Shown: positions 21,197-32,612 of the stretch, one piece after another
Numbering within the stretch: the stretch's first letter is position 1
How the letters are laid out: each line of letters opens with the position of its first letter
NCBI GenBank assembly: GCA_032158125.1
Contig: JASKOT010000024.1
Coordinates: forward strand, 124,001 to 188,000
From: Papiliotrema nemorosa
Lineage: Eukaryota; Basidiomycota; Tremellomycetes; Tremellales; Rhynchogastremaceae
Reading direction: 5' to 3'
Length of the DNA: 64,000 bases
The notes under the pieces: model-generated
The model's database searches: none
What the model saw: the letters and a program-made list of their open reading frames with translations, nothing else
Told to the model about the DNA's origin: nothing
Program-made: the position numbers and the translations under genes

Positions 21197-23439
21197 ATGT
21201 CAGCATCTACACCAGCGAAATCAGCAACCGGATCGACCAGAGCGGCATCGAACAATCCACCAAATGAAGATGCAGTCGCTGAATCTGAATCCCCCGACAA
21301 AGGTGCCGACGCGACTGGTGCCAATGGAGCGCGAATCCGTAAACGTAGATTAGATGTCAACCCGAATCTCATCCTCTCCGATGGAAGATCGAAAAGAAGA
21401 AAGACGCCCACTCCAGAACCAGAGGATAAAAAGGAGAACCTCGTCGAGGATGGGGTGTATGATCCCAAAGATCCACAAAGGGCAAAGACATTAGGTCTCA
21501 AGTTGTACAATAAGCTGTTGAAGTCAAAGTCTACCGAGTGAGTTGGGGCGTCGCTCTCCACAGATTGAGCTGATGGAACAGTGGAGAGGATATGGCTGAA
21601 CCATTCATCGAGTTGCCCGACAAAGTGAGTGAAACAAAGGTTGAAAAGCAAAAGCAAGGACATTATTGTTGACATGAATCGCGTAGGAAGCATTCCCGGA
21701 TTACTATGAAACCATTAAACACCCCGTCAGTTTCAACATGGTCAAGAAAAAGTTGGACAAGGCAGAATACGAAAACCTCAAAGCCGTCGTAACAGACATT
21801 GGGCAGATCTTTGTCAACGCAAAGAGATGTAAGCGCGCACTCCTTTCGTCGAGCTCATATACAGACAATGTCAAGGATTCAGTCATCTTCCAATTTGCAA
21901 AGAAGTTACACGTAAGATGAGCTTGATGATTGAGCTGATGGCAGAAAACAACCAGGACATTCTATGAAGAGGCTTCCGATCCAGCCAACATACCAGCTCC
22001 CAAGGCGCCCACCCCTCCTCCACCTGCTCCTGAACCCAAAGTGGAGGAAGAGGAGGAAGAGGACCCAACGCATTCGGTGGAGCAATCGATGGAACCTGAG
22101 GATCATATTGGAGGACCGTCAAATCAAAGCATCGATGGGGACTCTCTGACCGGGAACAGGGGAAGGAAGAGAGGCAGCTATATGAAGGATGGACCGACCG
22201 TCTACAAATTGGTCAAGCCGTTGCTCAAGTTGATCAAGGAGGCCAAATCGAGAGAGTAAGTATGAATCACTTGTTTCGCTGACGACAGCGGGAGTGGTAG
22301 GGAAATTGCAGGAATCTTCATGGATTTGCCCGATACCAGAGACTTCGCCGACTACTACCAGACGATTGCTAGACCTATATCGCTCAAACAGATTGAGGTG
22401 AAGAATAATGGAATCATTTTGAGCTGACATTTAGGATCGAATGATCGGACGGACATACCAACAGTATCAGGAATTCTACGATGACATTGGTCTCATGTGC
22501 CGAAATGCCATGACGTACAACGAAGACGAGAGCGAGGTATTCAAAGATGCTCAGCAGATACTCGACATCATGGAGGGTTACCGAGGCCAGATTGAGGATC
22601 GTATAAATCGTCCTGCTGTCGACAAGCCTCGACCTAGAGTCAGCGGTCCCACCCCACGAGCCGACTCGTCCAGCTTTGCCCAGCGTCAATCCTATCCTTA
22701 CCCAAACCAAACGCCAAACTATCCTTCACAATCACCACAACCCCTTTCCGGACCCAGCGGGGCCTCGCATGGAAGCTACCTACCGGCACTTCCGAAAGGC
22801 GTCGTTACCGAGGAGATTGTCGCTTCTCTCGATCGATACCCACCATACGAACAATCGGCCTGGGCCAACAGTCTGCCTCCTTTCGCTGTGCAGGTATACA
22901 GACAATTGTCAGCTGCAAATGACGCGAAGAAACGTGGACTTCAAGCGCCCGCGACAACGCAGAGCAGTACACTCGCAGACTTGCCCTCCACAGCTCGGAC
23001 AAACGGAGTCACGATTTTGCAGGATCGACTCGCCCCTCCGCTGCCCACTATCAAATACCTCGATTTCGCCTTTTCAACCGCTGGGAATGCCGATCGGTCT
23101 AGTGCTATCCGCCTGCACAACATGCGGGGTGTGGTCACTCATGCAGTGGTCCTTGGAAGCGATACGTCTGAATTGGAACTCACGGCGTACATAGCGGATC
23201 CACCAAAGGATTCGACCACCGAGATACAGGAATCAGTACCGGAGTTGTCCCTCAGAGTGAACGGGAATCAGGCGAGCTTGCCAAAGGTCATACATCAAGG
23301 CGAGGGTACGAGACCAGCAGGGATGAGATGGACAATCAGCGTTCCGCCGAATAGGAACGAAACCAGGGTAGAGGTCATTGCCATGTCGCCCGGAAAGCTG
23401 GCCGAGACTTCGGCCATTTATGTCAGTAGGCAGTATTAA
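21197..23439 (+). CDS. RSC4: Tandem-bromodomain protein, RSC chromatin-remodelling subunit Rsc4-like
   Basis: Two bromodomains in tandem. The first contains FIELPDKEAFPDYYETIKHP and VSFNMVKKKLDKAEYENL. The second contains IFMDLPDTRDFADYYQTIAR and DDIGLMCRNAMTYNEDESEV, the latter holding the acetyl-lysine Asn. They are separated by an acidic linker (VEEEEEEDPTH). The C-terminal ~200 residues include LPPFAVQVYRQLSAAND and the GMRWTISVPPNRNETRVEVI beta-type region, matching the layout of Rsc4. The N-terminus is Ser/Lys-rich with RIRKRRLDVNPN. About six introns; about 660 residues. Expected to bind acetylated H3 tails as part of RSC. Confidence 0.88.
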
Positions 23440-23572
23440 ATCGCAGCAGGACGTAGGGGAGTCTCGCCCTGAGGTCCCCACAAGATGGCTATGCATGTAG
23501 CTCATATTCGAGGTCGGATGCTTCTCGATCGATATAGGCAAGTGAGAAGTGTCGCCGAGTGACACTCCCAGA

Positions 23573-24707
23573 TCAACAAACGTGCTCAATCTTGGCCGCC
23601 TTGTTCGATTTTGGACCCAGATCTCGGGCCACCGACCGATTGAATTGCTCCATCATCATCCCAAACAGACTCCTAGACAAAGCTGCGTCCCATCGTCCCT
23701 TGCTCGATTCGTCTCGGATAAAGGCATGTTGCGCATGAGAAATCTCGATAAACTGAAATGAGCCATCTGCATTTACCGCACAAAGAGCTCACATTGGAAG
23801 TCACTCCCGCATCGTCGAATGTGTTTCTGATCAACGTACGCCCATCTCGATCTACGTGCGTGTCGAGTTTACCAAAGACAAGGGTTACTTCTCCCTTGCC
23901 GGTCAGATCTCCGTTTTTGACTTTTTGCAGCGTATCATCTGATTTGCCCTTGCCTAGCGTGGCAGAGTGGACGCTGGGTCATCAGTTGCCTACTCGGGTC
24001 TATACAGCGTCGACTGACTCTGTCGCAAAATAGCAAAATGTTGATAAAACTCTAGGGTCGAACGCGCACTAGCACTGTCAGTGTCCGCGCCTGAAATAAT
24101 GGCGGTCCTGCTTACTCGAAGAGCCTACAAGTCAGCAGAGAAGATGTAATCCCGCGAGCTCACTAGATGTCCACCAAGACACATGCCCGTCGCAGCTATT
24201 CTCCCCGTACAGCTTGGAAGAGAAGTGAGCAAGTCCACCGATAACGTTGCGTCCTAGGTGTCAGGTCTTGTTCCGAATAGCGAAGTCATTTCTAACCTCG
24301 TCATACGCTGCTACTGTCTTCTCAATCTGCCGTGATTAGCTATGTCGCGGTCACCGAGTATTGACCCACCTTGTATTTGTTACCCCTGTCTGTTCCCTCG
24401 TTATCGTATGGAATCGCCTCGGGACCTTCAAACTCGTGAAACGAAGAAGGCAATGCAACGACATAGCCCTCCGAAGCGATGTTGCTCCCGAATCTGCTAC
24501 TCAGTTCTGTCCTCATGTGACTGACCAGATCAATGCAGACCTTTCCACTGGTCCAGTCACTTGGTATATCTCCGAGAACACAACACAACCAGGGAACTTT
24601 GCCTCGGGGTAGTCGGGCACGTTGGGCTCAATAAGGTAGATCCGCATCGTTCCGCTCTTCCCGTCGACCTTTGTCTGTACATCGCGATAAGAGGTTTTGA
24701 TCAACAT
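23573..24707 (-). CDS. Dienelactone hydrolase family protein
   Basis: An alpha/beta hydrolase of the dienelactone hydrolase family. Catalytic elements are all visible: nucleophile Cys in AATGMCLGGHLAFRAAL, Asp in TLVFGKLDTHVDRDGR, His in SHAQHAFIRDESSKGRWDAA. The start MLIKTSYRDVQTKV and the following MRIYLIEPN / FPGCVVFSEIYQVTGPVERF / SEGYVVALPSSFHEFEG match the fungal group. Introns split it into many small exons. About 260 residues. The natural substrate is unknown; fungal members act on dienelactones or other carboxyl esters. It shares a 261-base divergent promoter with PAT1. Confidence 0.9.
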
Positions 24708-24968
24708 CTCGAACTTGCCGCTGTTGGTCTACTGCCCTGCTGGGGGAAAGCTACAGACGTGTGGTGACCTTGTCGTTGGGTGTGTCGGGGGTGGAGATGA
24801 CGAGTGGAGGTTGAGTTCTGGGTGAGGGCGGAAATACACCCAATGTGGCAGTCGTCGACGAGTGACGATTCTGTAGAGGGTGATCCTCGACGTTGCTCCT
24901 CTTGCCTTGCTCTGTATCTTTGTCTTGTTCGTTGTCGTCTTGATTCAACCTCCTTGTCCAGCAGCAAC

Positions 24969-27673
24969 ATGTCAGGAGGCTTCTTTGGCTTCGACTCGGC
25001 ATTGCCTGAGCGAAGGGATCGACCGAACCAATCGCAGAACCAACCTTTCTCCGGGTTCACCTCGACCAACTTGGACCAGACTTTCGGTGTGGCCTCCAAC
25101 CAGGGAGAAGAGGAAGATCTGGCCGTGTATACCTGGGGCCAAGGCGGAGACCTCTTGGATGGCAATGATGATCTCAACGATGAGACGTTTGGTGATGTCG
25201 GGGACATCAGTGAGCACTACCTGTGAGAGTGATCCAAGCTAACGACCAGGAAATGACTTTCAATTCTCGTCACAACCTGCTGCTCCTCAACAGAAGCAAC
25301 CCAAGATAGCTTCCACCGCATCGAGATATGGCCCAAAGGCCGCTTATGACCCCTTCGCAGCGTCTGAGGACGATTTCTACTCCTCGCGGCCATCGAAGAG
25401 TGAGTCAAAGTTCCTGAAACTCACTGACACCTAGAGTCGGCCCAGAAACCGACGAGCAAACCTAAAGCGAATGTCCCACCATCATCAGTTGAAAAGATAT
25501 GGCAGGCCGGTGCACCTCAGCGACAACCTCAGGGTCCCCCTCCGGGCGCAACCTGGGGTGGAGCAGGAAGTTCAGGCAAGTTAACCCTTCCCACTATCGT
25601 CTTTGGCTGACGCAACAGTGACCAAGCCCTTCGCTCCTCCGCCAGGCCGAGCTGCCTCCTCAGTCGCTCCTCCTCCCGGTCAGATCAAGACTCTCGAGGA
25701 GATTGAAGCCGAGATGGCAGCGACGACCATCGCCGAACCTCCATCCAGACCTCAAATGATCAGTCTGGAAGAGATTGAGAGGCAGATGATGTCGGGTCCA
25801 CCAGAACATACTCCTACACCCCCCGCCATTCCCACACCTCAGCCTCAAGAGCCCCGAGAACCAACTCCTGTCCAGTCGGGACTCGCTGGATCGGGGTATG
25901 CCTCAGGACAAGCGCTCCTCGATTCAATGTTTCCTGAACTGGGCACTGCTCCGCCATCTCATCCCACGGCTCAGTTGATCGCTCCAGTCGAACCCTCTGC
26001 GGAGCACAGGGCTCGAATGCAGCAATTGCACGAGAGGATCAAGGGCAAGATCGAGTCCATGAGTCGATACAATAACCTCATGGGATCGTCAGACAAGGAC
26101 TTCATCACCCGAATCCAGCTTTCTCAACTTGCCTCTGCCGACCCATACTCGTCCGATTTCTACGCTCAAGTCTTCTCTGCGCTACAACGATCTCGCCAAG
26201 CTGAGGAGGGACCGACGGTTGTCAACGTGACCAAAGGATTCGGGTTCGGAGTAGGAGGACCGGCGGGTAATCGATTCGGAAAGATGGGTTCATCGACCAT
26301 GCAAAAGCTCTCATCACAGGTAAAGAAGCTGGTGGAGAACCGGCAAGCCGCTCAGAAATCGATGGGATCAGCCGCGTTACAAGGAGCCCTAGGCAAAGTC
26401 ACAAGGGGAAATGCTGCCGCACCTCGACCTGTCTTGTCCGTGCCAACCGGACCAAAGCCAGAGTCACGTCCTGTCGCTGCTCTCAACCAACAGTCGGGTG
26501 TCCACCGTAATCCACTGACTAAAAAGCAAGTCATGTACGCCTTGGAAGAGCTCTACGACAGTGTATTGGACCTTGAACAGACTCGTCGAGACATGCCGCC
26601 TCCAACTGCAGTCGAAGAGGTGGAGAAGTGGAACGTTATATGCGAGTCCAAGGTTGACATCATTTGGCGACGACTGATGGTCATGGAGCCTCTCGACGTC
26701 AGCACTCCTCACCCCTTCATCTCGCTCATCAACCCTATCAAGGGCCAACGGCTATTCCCTCGACTTCTTCGACATCTCCCTCACCAACAAGCTCTCACTC
26801 TTCTCACACTTCTTATCGCTACGTATCCTCAGCTCGACGTCGTTGCTCGAGCGCCTCCACCGCCTGTTGCCGATGCTTCGTTGTTGACCAAGGCAGATCG
26901 ACTCGACCGAGCGAAGAGAGAGGCAGAGACCGACAACTTTCTGCACTGCGTCATTCCAGGAGCCGACATGTTGATCAACCGGTGCAACTTGGGTTTGGTT
27001 GCTGGTCTGCTTGGAATCTGCACACAGCGAATGGAGGTCTGGCGTGTTGCATCAACAAGAGTGAGTCAAACAATGTGACCCGGCTGACCTATAGCCTGGT
27101 GTTGCTCTCCTCACCGCTTTGCTGTCACGCGCTCAGGGTCTCATTCGGTCGCCTGTACCCGATCCACTCAATCCTCAGCAATCCACCGGTCCCGATCCGG
27201 CAGAGTTGGACCAGTGGTAAGTGAAGGTGTTCCAGATAGCAATCATGTGCTTATCTCCGCAGGAACAAGACATTCGCCTATTTCCTCTCTGTCCTCCTCC
27301 CTCATCTTCCCGAGCTCTTCCCCTCATCTATTGTCCAGAAAGCTGTCTTTGGTGCCAGCGCTTACCTAGCGAATACCGACGACAAGGAGAAGGAGGGTGT
27401 CGAGATGGACAGACGAGAATCCGAAGTATGGGGTCTAGCAGCAGCTTTGGCGGTCAATGCGCCAGAAGACCAGCAGACAAACCTCGTCGCTGCTCTGCGA
27501 GAGAAGGTTAGCTACTCCGCGCGCCAAAGAGTCTATAGGCTAACATACAGATTCTCCACACTGTTCAGTCTGCACGAAACTCATCTTTGGCTCCAGGACG
27601 AGCGGAAATCAAGCTCCGAAACGTCAACATGTTCCTCAACGGTCTCGGTCTCGACGCTTCTATGATCGAGTGA
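24969..27673 (+). CDS. PAT1: mRNA decapping activator Pat1
   Basis: Pat1 links deadenylation to decapping by binding the Lsm1-7 ring and Dcp2/Dhh1 in P bodies. The start MSGGFFGFDSALPERRD is followed by the FGDVGDIS acidic region. A Pro-rich segment comes next with repeated LEEIEAEM/LEEIERQM motifs and SGYASGQALLDSMFPELG. The core includes RIKGKIESMSRYNNLMGSSD, DFITRIQLSQLASADPYSSD and ALEELYDSVLDLEQTRRDMP. The alpha-helical PatC part holds GQRLFPRLLRHLPHQQALTL and LINRCNLGLVAGLLGI. It ends NVNMFLNGLGLDASMIE, as in other Pat1 proteins. About seven introns, about 800 residues. Confidence 0.95.
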
Positions 27674-28309
27674 AGAGAAGGCAGAGCTGGATTGAAACGA
27701 TAATGACCTTTGAGAAACAAGCGACCCATCTTATAGGCTCGCCTACCGCATCGACAATGTTTTTAGACCGATGCAAGAATGATCGAGTGAGGTTTCAGCT
27801 CTTCTACTCGTGTTGCCGCAGAACGGGAAGGAAATGATCATTTGACGCTGTACGCACTGACATATTTGAGTCACGTCCTCACATCATATGCTCAACACCC
27901 GCAGGTGTCGCAATGGCAAAAGAGTATCGAAGTGGCATCCGGCGCGCCAGTACATCTTCTTCAAGTAAACATTGGATAAGCTGCTGTGCAAAGGAATGGC
28001 TAGCACTGGCGAGACGATAATTTTCCAGCGCGCTCAGTGTAGATTAGCTGCATCTCAGTGTGGAGCATTTTTGACAAGCATCCCTAGTAAGGGGAGGATT
28101 ACCGCTCAGCTAGAAGAACCGACCTCAACTCACGCAAGCCCAAGCAGAAGGAGGCAACGGGGAAGGTGCCTTATCGCGAGAGATGACTCAAGATATGTCC
28201 ATGCATTCATACAAGTCGACGACCCCCTTGATCCTCTCATCTCCATCTCGAATCTTGTGATCCCCCATATTCCGGTCGATCTGCAACATCAGTGTCTCGC
28301 CCTCGAGGA
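27674..28309. other. Convergent 3' region of PAT1 and the single-pass membrane protein
   Basis: About 640 bases with no independent gene seen. A donor-like site just before the stop at 28310 and an acceptor about 33 bases further on could extend the membrane-protein gene into this stretch. Confidence 0.45.
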
Positions 28310-30287
28310 TTACCCAATTGGCACACCATCACTTCGCATCTTCCCCAAGAACCGACGAGGGTTTCTCTCACCCATCGAAGGTAATCTGCTCTCATCCTTC
28401 TCCCACTGGGGTTCAAGCCTATCCTGCTCACTCTGCATCACACCTAGTGATCTACCTGATTCCCGATTAAGGTATCCATCAAGTATACCTCCAGGAGTAG
28501 GCGGTCGGATATCTTCATCGTCCATTGTCGTTTTGACACTTATCGATCGGTTCGTGCCCCTTTTAGCTAGACGATGAGTGCCTATCTTTGGGAAAAACGA
28601 ATCTCGTAAAGACGATAGTGGAGAGGTTGCATCGTTCAGAGCCGCATTGAGAGCGTTGGTTTTGATCCTGATAATGTCATTGTTCGGGCGAGGGATGGTG
28701 CCGATCGCAACGTCATCTTCTGGTCGAGGAGGTATCGGGGGAAGCACATCGTCCGCCAACATGGATGCCTGAGCTTTCTTGGGTGATCTCGAGAGTTTCA
28801 AGAAAGATGTGCCGAGCGCCGTGTGATGTCCCGGCTGAGGCAGGTTGGGCGGAGGTGAGGGAGTGGTGATACGATACATGGCGGTACCAAGATTGGGGAT
28901 ATTCTTCTCTCTCAGCGGAACAAAAGGTCTATCGGGTTCGGGAGGGTTCGAAGGGCGAGACCGAGCAGTATGACCAGTCATGCCTGTCGTACCGGACCAT
29001 CGCCAAAACTAGGATTAGCCAGCAAGCAGAGCGGTCCGATGTAAGGACTCACCGAGTTATTGGGCTTGACCGGTGATGGTGGTAGGCCATGAGAAGTCTC
29101 CTGTTTGCTAGCTTGTTGCATAGTTTTGCGTGCAAACAGAGCCCAAAGCAGGATACCGATTAGGGAAGCGCCCGCAATGGCGGCAATGGCAATGCCTGCG
29201 ATAGCGCCACTGCTTAGATGTGATTTACTCGACGCGACAGAAGGAGAAGGACTGGCGGATGAGAGGGGATCTGAGCCTGAGGATGGTGCCATCAGACTGG
29301 TATCAGCGTCTGCTACCAAGATCCGGTAGGAAGGACTCACAGTCCTGACCTGTATTCCAGCTTGTCAAACCATAATCGTTTACCTTGATCGAGGTTGATC
29401 AACGTCAGAGTGTGACCCGTGTCTTCCATTCCAGAAGTCTGATATAGTAACGCTCCATAGGATCGAAGCATCGAAGTCGCGTTGAACGTGCCGAGGGTCG
29501 AGTTGTCCAGAATGACTGAGTATTGCCTGAACATCAGTCACCTTGACAAGGCCGCTGCGTGATGGAGCTTACCCAGACTCAGGACCCGTCACACCATACA
29601 CCCATACCGCTGAACCGTTGAACGAAATTGTCGTGTTCGCCCCCGCTTGCTCAGTCCACGAGACTGACCCGTTATAGTAATCCCCCGCATTCACACTCTC
29701 CATCTGCATCTGGGTCTACCAGTCAGCTGGACGATTCGATTGCTTCGGGAAGCGGACCTGATTGATCCAGTTTGATTGTCCTTGTTCCATCATATTCCAA
29801 CCTGGGCTCAAATCCACTTTCCAGTCTCTCCATGCCGTGTCGTCTATAGTTCCATTGGTCGATCCCGCCCCAACTAGGGCGCCCAAACTTATCGTGAGTC
29901 CATCAAAGCGATACCATGAATCTTCGTTCGAGGCAGTCGTATTTGGCGACACGTCAATCTTGACGGTATGCTCCCCCCAAGGCAGGTTTGAAGTCTGATT
30001 GCTGTCGTTTTGCACCGTGCCATTGATTCGCAGTGTGGTGGTCGATATGGAGCTAGAGGCCGCGTTGAGTGCAAGGCCTGTTCCAGTGAAGTTGAGCTCC
30101 ACAGTAGCCGCTTGAGACGTTACCAAACTGTAGTCCGAGATGTTTGTCGAAGTGTTGAAGAAGAGCGGAGAAGGCACCCATCCCGAGGGGCACGATTGAC
30201 AAGGTGAATAATGGAACAGCGGTGATCTGATCAATCAGCCTATACGTCTTCCAAGACAACTTACGAGGCAGAGATGATTGTCTCCAT
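28310..30287 (-). CDS. Single-pass plasma-membrane protein with beta-rich ectodomain
   Basis: The ectodomain of ~310 residues is full of N-glycosylation sequons (FNTSTNISDYS, RINGTVQNDSNQTSN, STNGTIDD) and beta-type text (LRINGT, WGEHTVKIDVSPNT, SWYRFDGLTISLGALV, AVWVYGVTGPESG). Then come a Ser-rich stalk, one membrane helix (AIAGIAIAAIAGASLIGILL) and a basic stop (FARKT). The cytosolic tail of ~250 residues is Pro/Ser/Arg-rich. Many basidiomycetes have families with this paired jelly-roll-like ectodomain, function unknown. The start at 30287 (METIISAS) is uncertain: no signal peptide precedes the ectodomain and the frame stays open 40 codons upstream, so a first exon may be missing. The C-terminus may also extend. 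Confidence 0.68.
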
Positions 30288-30924
30288 GATTCTGCTGGTA
30301 AAGAGCGTCGTGCCGTCTGATTGAACGGTCCAAGTGAGAGTATTCAAGGGTTAGGCGGTAAGACCAATGTACTGGTAGTCAGAAGAAACGATACATCTTG
30401 CATCTTGAGCAGTTGTTTAGCCTTGACGACGGGCGTAGATGGGAAAAGGGGTGATGGTGGTGTCAACATGCGAAGCAACTCGGGCCGCAGGCACCTGTGC
30501 CCCTGACGGTTTCATCCCACCTCGGACACACAAAATCGCCCATGTGTGACTGATCGCCATCAGTATGCATCGAACAGCGACAGATCCGAGTGTCTAGTAG
30601 CTCTTCAGACATGCATGCCGTGTTATCTGTAGATGTGTAAGAAGGATGCGATGGGTAAAGAGGAAGATCAACGGCAAACATCGCGTCGTGAAGATACTGC
30701 TAGCTAAAGGAGGTTTGGGCAAGGTACCGAGCCAAGCGCTGTCCTTGCACCTCGCCTCGCCCGCGGACAGATCAGTCATGGCGTTACTCCTCACGATTGG
30801 CTGCATAGTCACCTAACACTGCAGGAACTGCATTGTAGCGGCGAGTCAAATGCGAAGACAGTAGACAACATTGGGATCGACAAATCTCGTCGGCGTTTCA
30901 TCTGCTCGTTTCAGCATTCATACC
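30288..30924. promoter_or_regulatory. Divergent promoter region upstream of the membrane protein and RIB7
   Basis: About 640 bases, possibly including a missed first exon of the minus-strand gene. No other coding signal seen. Confidence 0.4.
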
Positions 30925-31877
30925 ATGTACAACACCCATCCTCCCCTCTTTCTCACCCGACATATCCCATCTGATCCACCTCAAAGTCGACCACATATCA
31001 CACTGACATGGGCTCAATCGCTCGACTCAAAGATTGCAGGGAAGGGAGGCGCAAGGGTCATTCTTAGCGGACCGGAAAGTATGCTCATGACTCAGTGGTG
31101 AGCTCTCTCGGTTCAGTCTAACGTAGAAGCTCATGAGCAGGCTTCGGACAATGCATGATGCTATTTTGGTCGGGATCAACACAATCATCATGGACGACCC
31201 ACGTCTCAAAAGCAAGTAGACTCGAGTGATAGGCGTACAGGATCCGCATCAGCTAATCTTCCCAGTACAGTTAATCACGTCCGAAGCCAAATGCTCCCCT
31301 CCTCAACCTATCATCCTTGATCCCAAACTTCGTTTCCCCATCTCTTCACGTATACTTCAAGAATGGAACGATCGAGCTTCAAAGCTCGAGGTAGTCCGAC
31401 AACCATGGGTTATATGCGGAAAGACTGTCACCCAGGATCGTATCAAGGAGGTAGAGGAAGCTGGAGCGAGAGTTGTACCTGTGGACCTGGATCCCGAAGG
31501 TGTGCACTCGCACATTCCACGATATGTGCAGAAAACTCATATGTAGGCCGAATCGCACCGACCGCTTTGCCAGAGATCTTGACAGAACTCGGTTTGCGAT
31601 CAGTCATGATCGAAGGTGGATCTCACATCTTGTCATCTTTCCTGCATGCCCCAAATCGACCAGACGGATCGGTCTTGGTGGACAGCGTGATAGTCACCGT
31701 CGCTCCCATGTTCATTGGTGAAGGTATAGGAGTCGTACCTACCGTAAGTAGCAGCTTTCCCCTCGTTTTTCTCCATTGACGTGTCAGAGCGAAGATGCGG
31801 GGCTGCCTGTTCTGGAAACGGTGCATACCGAGACGATGGGCAAGGATTCAGTGATGGTCTGCCGAGTGAAGAGATGA
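30925..31877 (+). CDS. RIB7: Riboflavin pathway reductase Rib7 (diaminohydroxyphosphoribosylamino-pyrimidine reductase)
   Basis: NADPH-dependent reductase of the second step of fungal riboflavin synthesis, about 245 residues. Conserved blocks: RPHITLTWAQSLDSKIAG, ILSGPESMLMTQW|LRTMHD, AILVGINTIIMDDPRLK, PQPIILDPKLRFPISS, TELGLRSVMIEGGSHILSSF and VTVAPMFIGEGIGVVPT. The end is VMVCRVKR. The junctions at 31100-31141, 31500-31548 and 31744-31789 are clear. The one near 31210-31290 is not: a GT donor there forces a stop, and the in-frame solution needs a GC donor (GCAAGT at 31211) with an acceptor near 31289. Confidence 0.9.
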
Positions 31878-32102
31878 AGCGATTCTATAAGCCCGTAGCG
31901 ACCGTGTCACGAACGTGACGAGACGCCAGTTGTAGCCAGATACAATCAACACAACCATAATCACCTATCTAGATGCATAAACAAATGGTATTACTCGTTG
32001 ATCATCACAGGTATCGTCACAGTCGCATCCTTCTCAGCACAAGGTCAAGATCATTCCAAAGTCCGAGATATTCAAGCATCGAATGATAATCATCCAAGTC
32101 AT

Positions 32103-32484
32103 CTAGACCGCAGGTAGAGGTCGTGACTGCATATTAGCTTAGTCAAAGCAGTGCCATGTTGAGAGAGCTTACCTGCGGCGGAGGGGGAGGCGGCGGTACC
32201 GCCCCTCCAGCGAGGTTGGCCAACGGGAAAGGCATGGCAGCTGGAGCAGCAGGTGCTCCAGGTTGGGGCAAGGGTCTGCTTGGTCCGCCTATAACGGGCG
32301 GTCCACCAGGCATGAATGTAGACCAGGCTGGTACTCCTCCTGGATTCTTTTGTCCTCCACCCTTGTTTCCGCCGTCCTGCTTGTCAGTTCAGCGATCCGA
32401 GACACCGAGCCTTACCTTCTTTTGCTCTTGAGCTTTTTGTTGAGGGTTCTTGGGCGGAGCCACCGGGTAAGGCAAGATAGCCAT
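32103..32484 (-). CDS. Small Pro/Gly-rich protein
   Basis: Three exons give about 100 residues: MAILPYPVAPPKNPQQKAQE, then a Gly/Asn/Lys stretch, then a Pro/Ala/Gly-rich half (PGGPPVIGGPSRPLPQPGAP) ending in a seven-Pro run and SRPLPAV. Both introns have GTAAGN donors, and the second has a CTAAT branch region. A GATATATACC TATA-like element about 90 bases upstream supports the ATG at 32484. No family recognised and the composition is low complexity, so this is a moderate-confidence gene. It lies just downstream of the giant gene on the same strand. Confidence 0.55.
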
Positions 32485-32612
32485 GAGGTCTCTGTTTTGA
32501 GATATCGCAATCGGCAGAAGGGGAACAAAGGCGCAGTGCAGAGCGAGGGGAGAGTATGAGGGTGATAGGTATATATCGGGATGACAGTGAGGACAAAGTG
32601 GACAAGGCATGG

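Noticed and set aside
27972..28577. 201-codon plus-strand frame
   Set aside because: It lacks an ATG start, runs antisense to the tail of the single-pass membrane protein and has no domain.
32156..32559. Gly/Pro-rich plus-strand frames
   Set aside because: Antisense to the spliced small Pro/Gly-rich gene, which has TATA, donor and acceptor signals on the minus strand.
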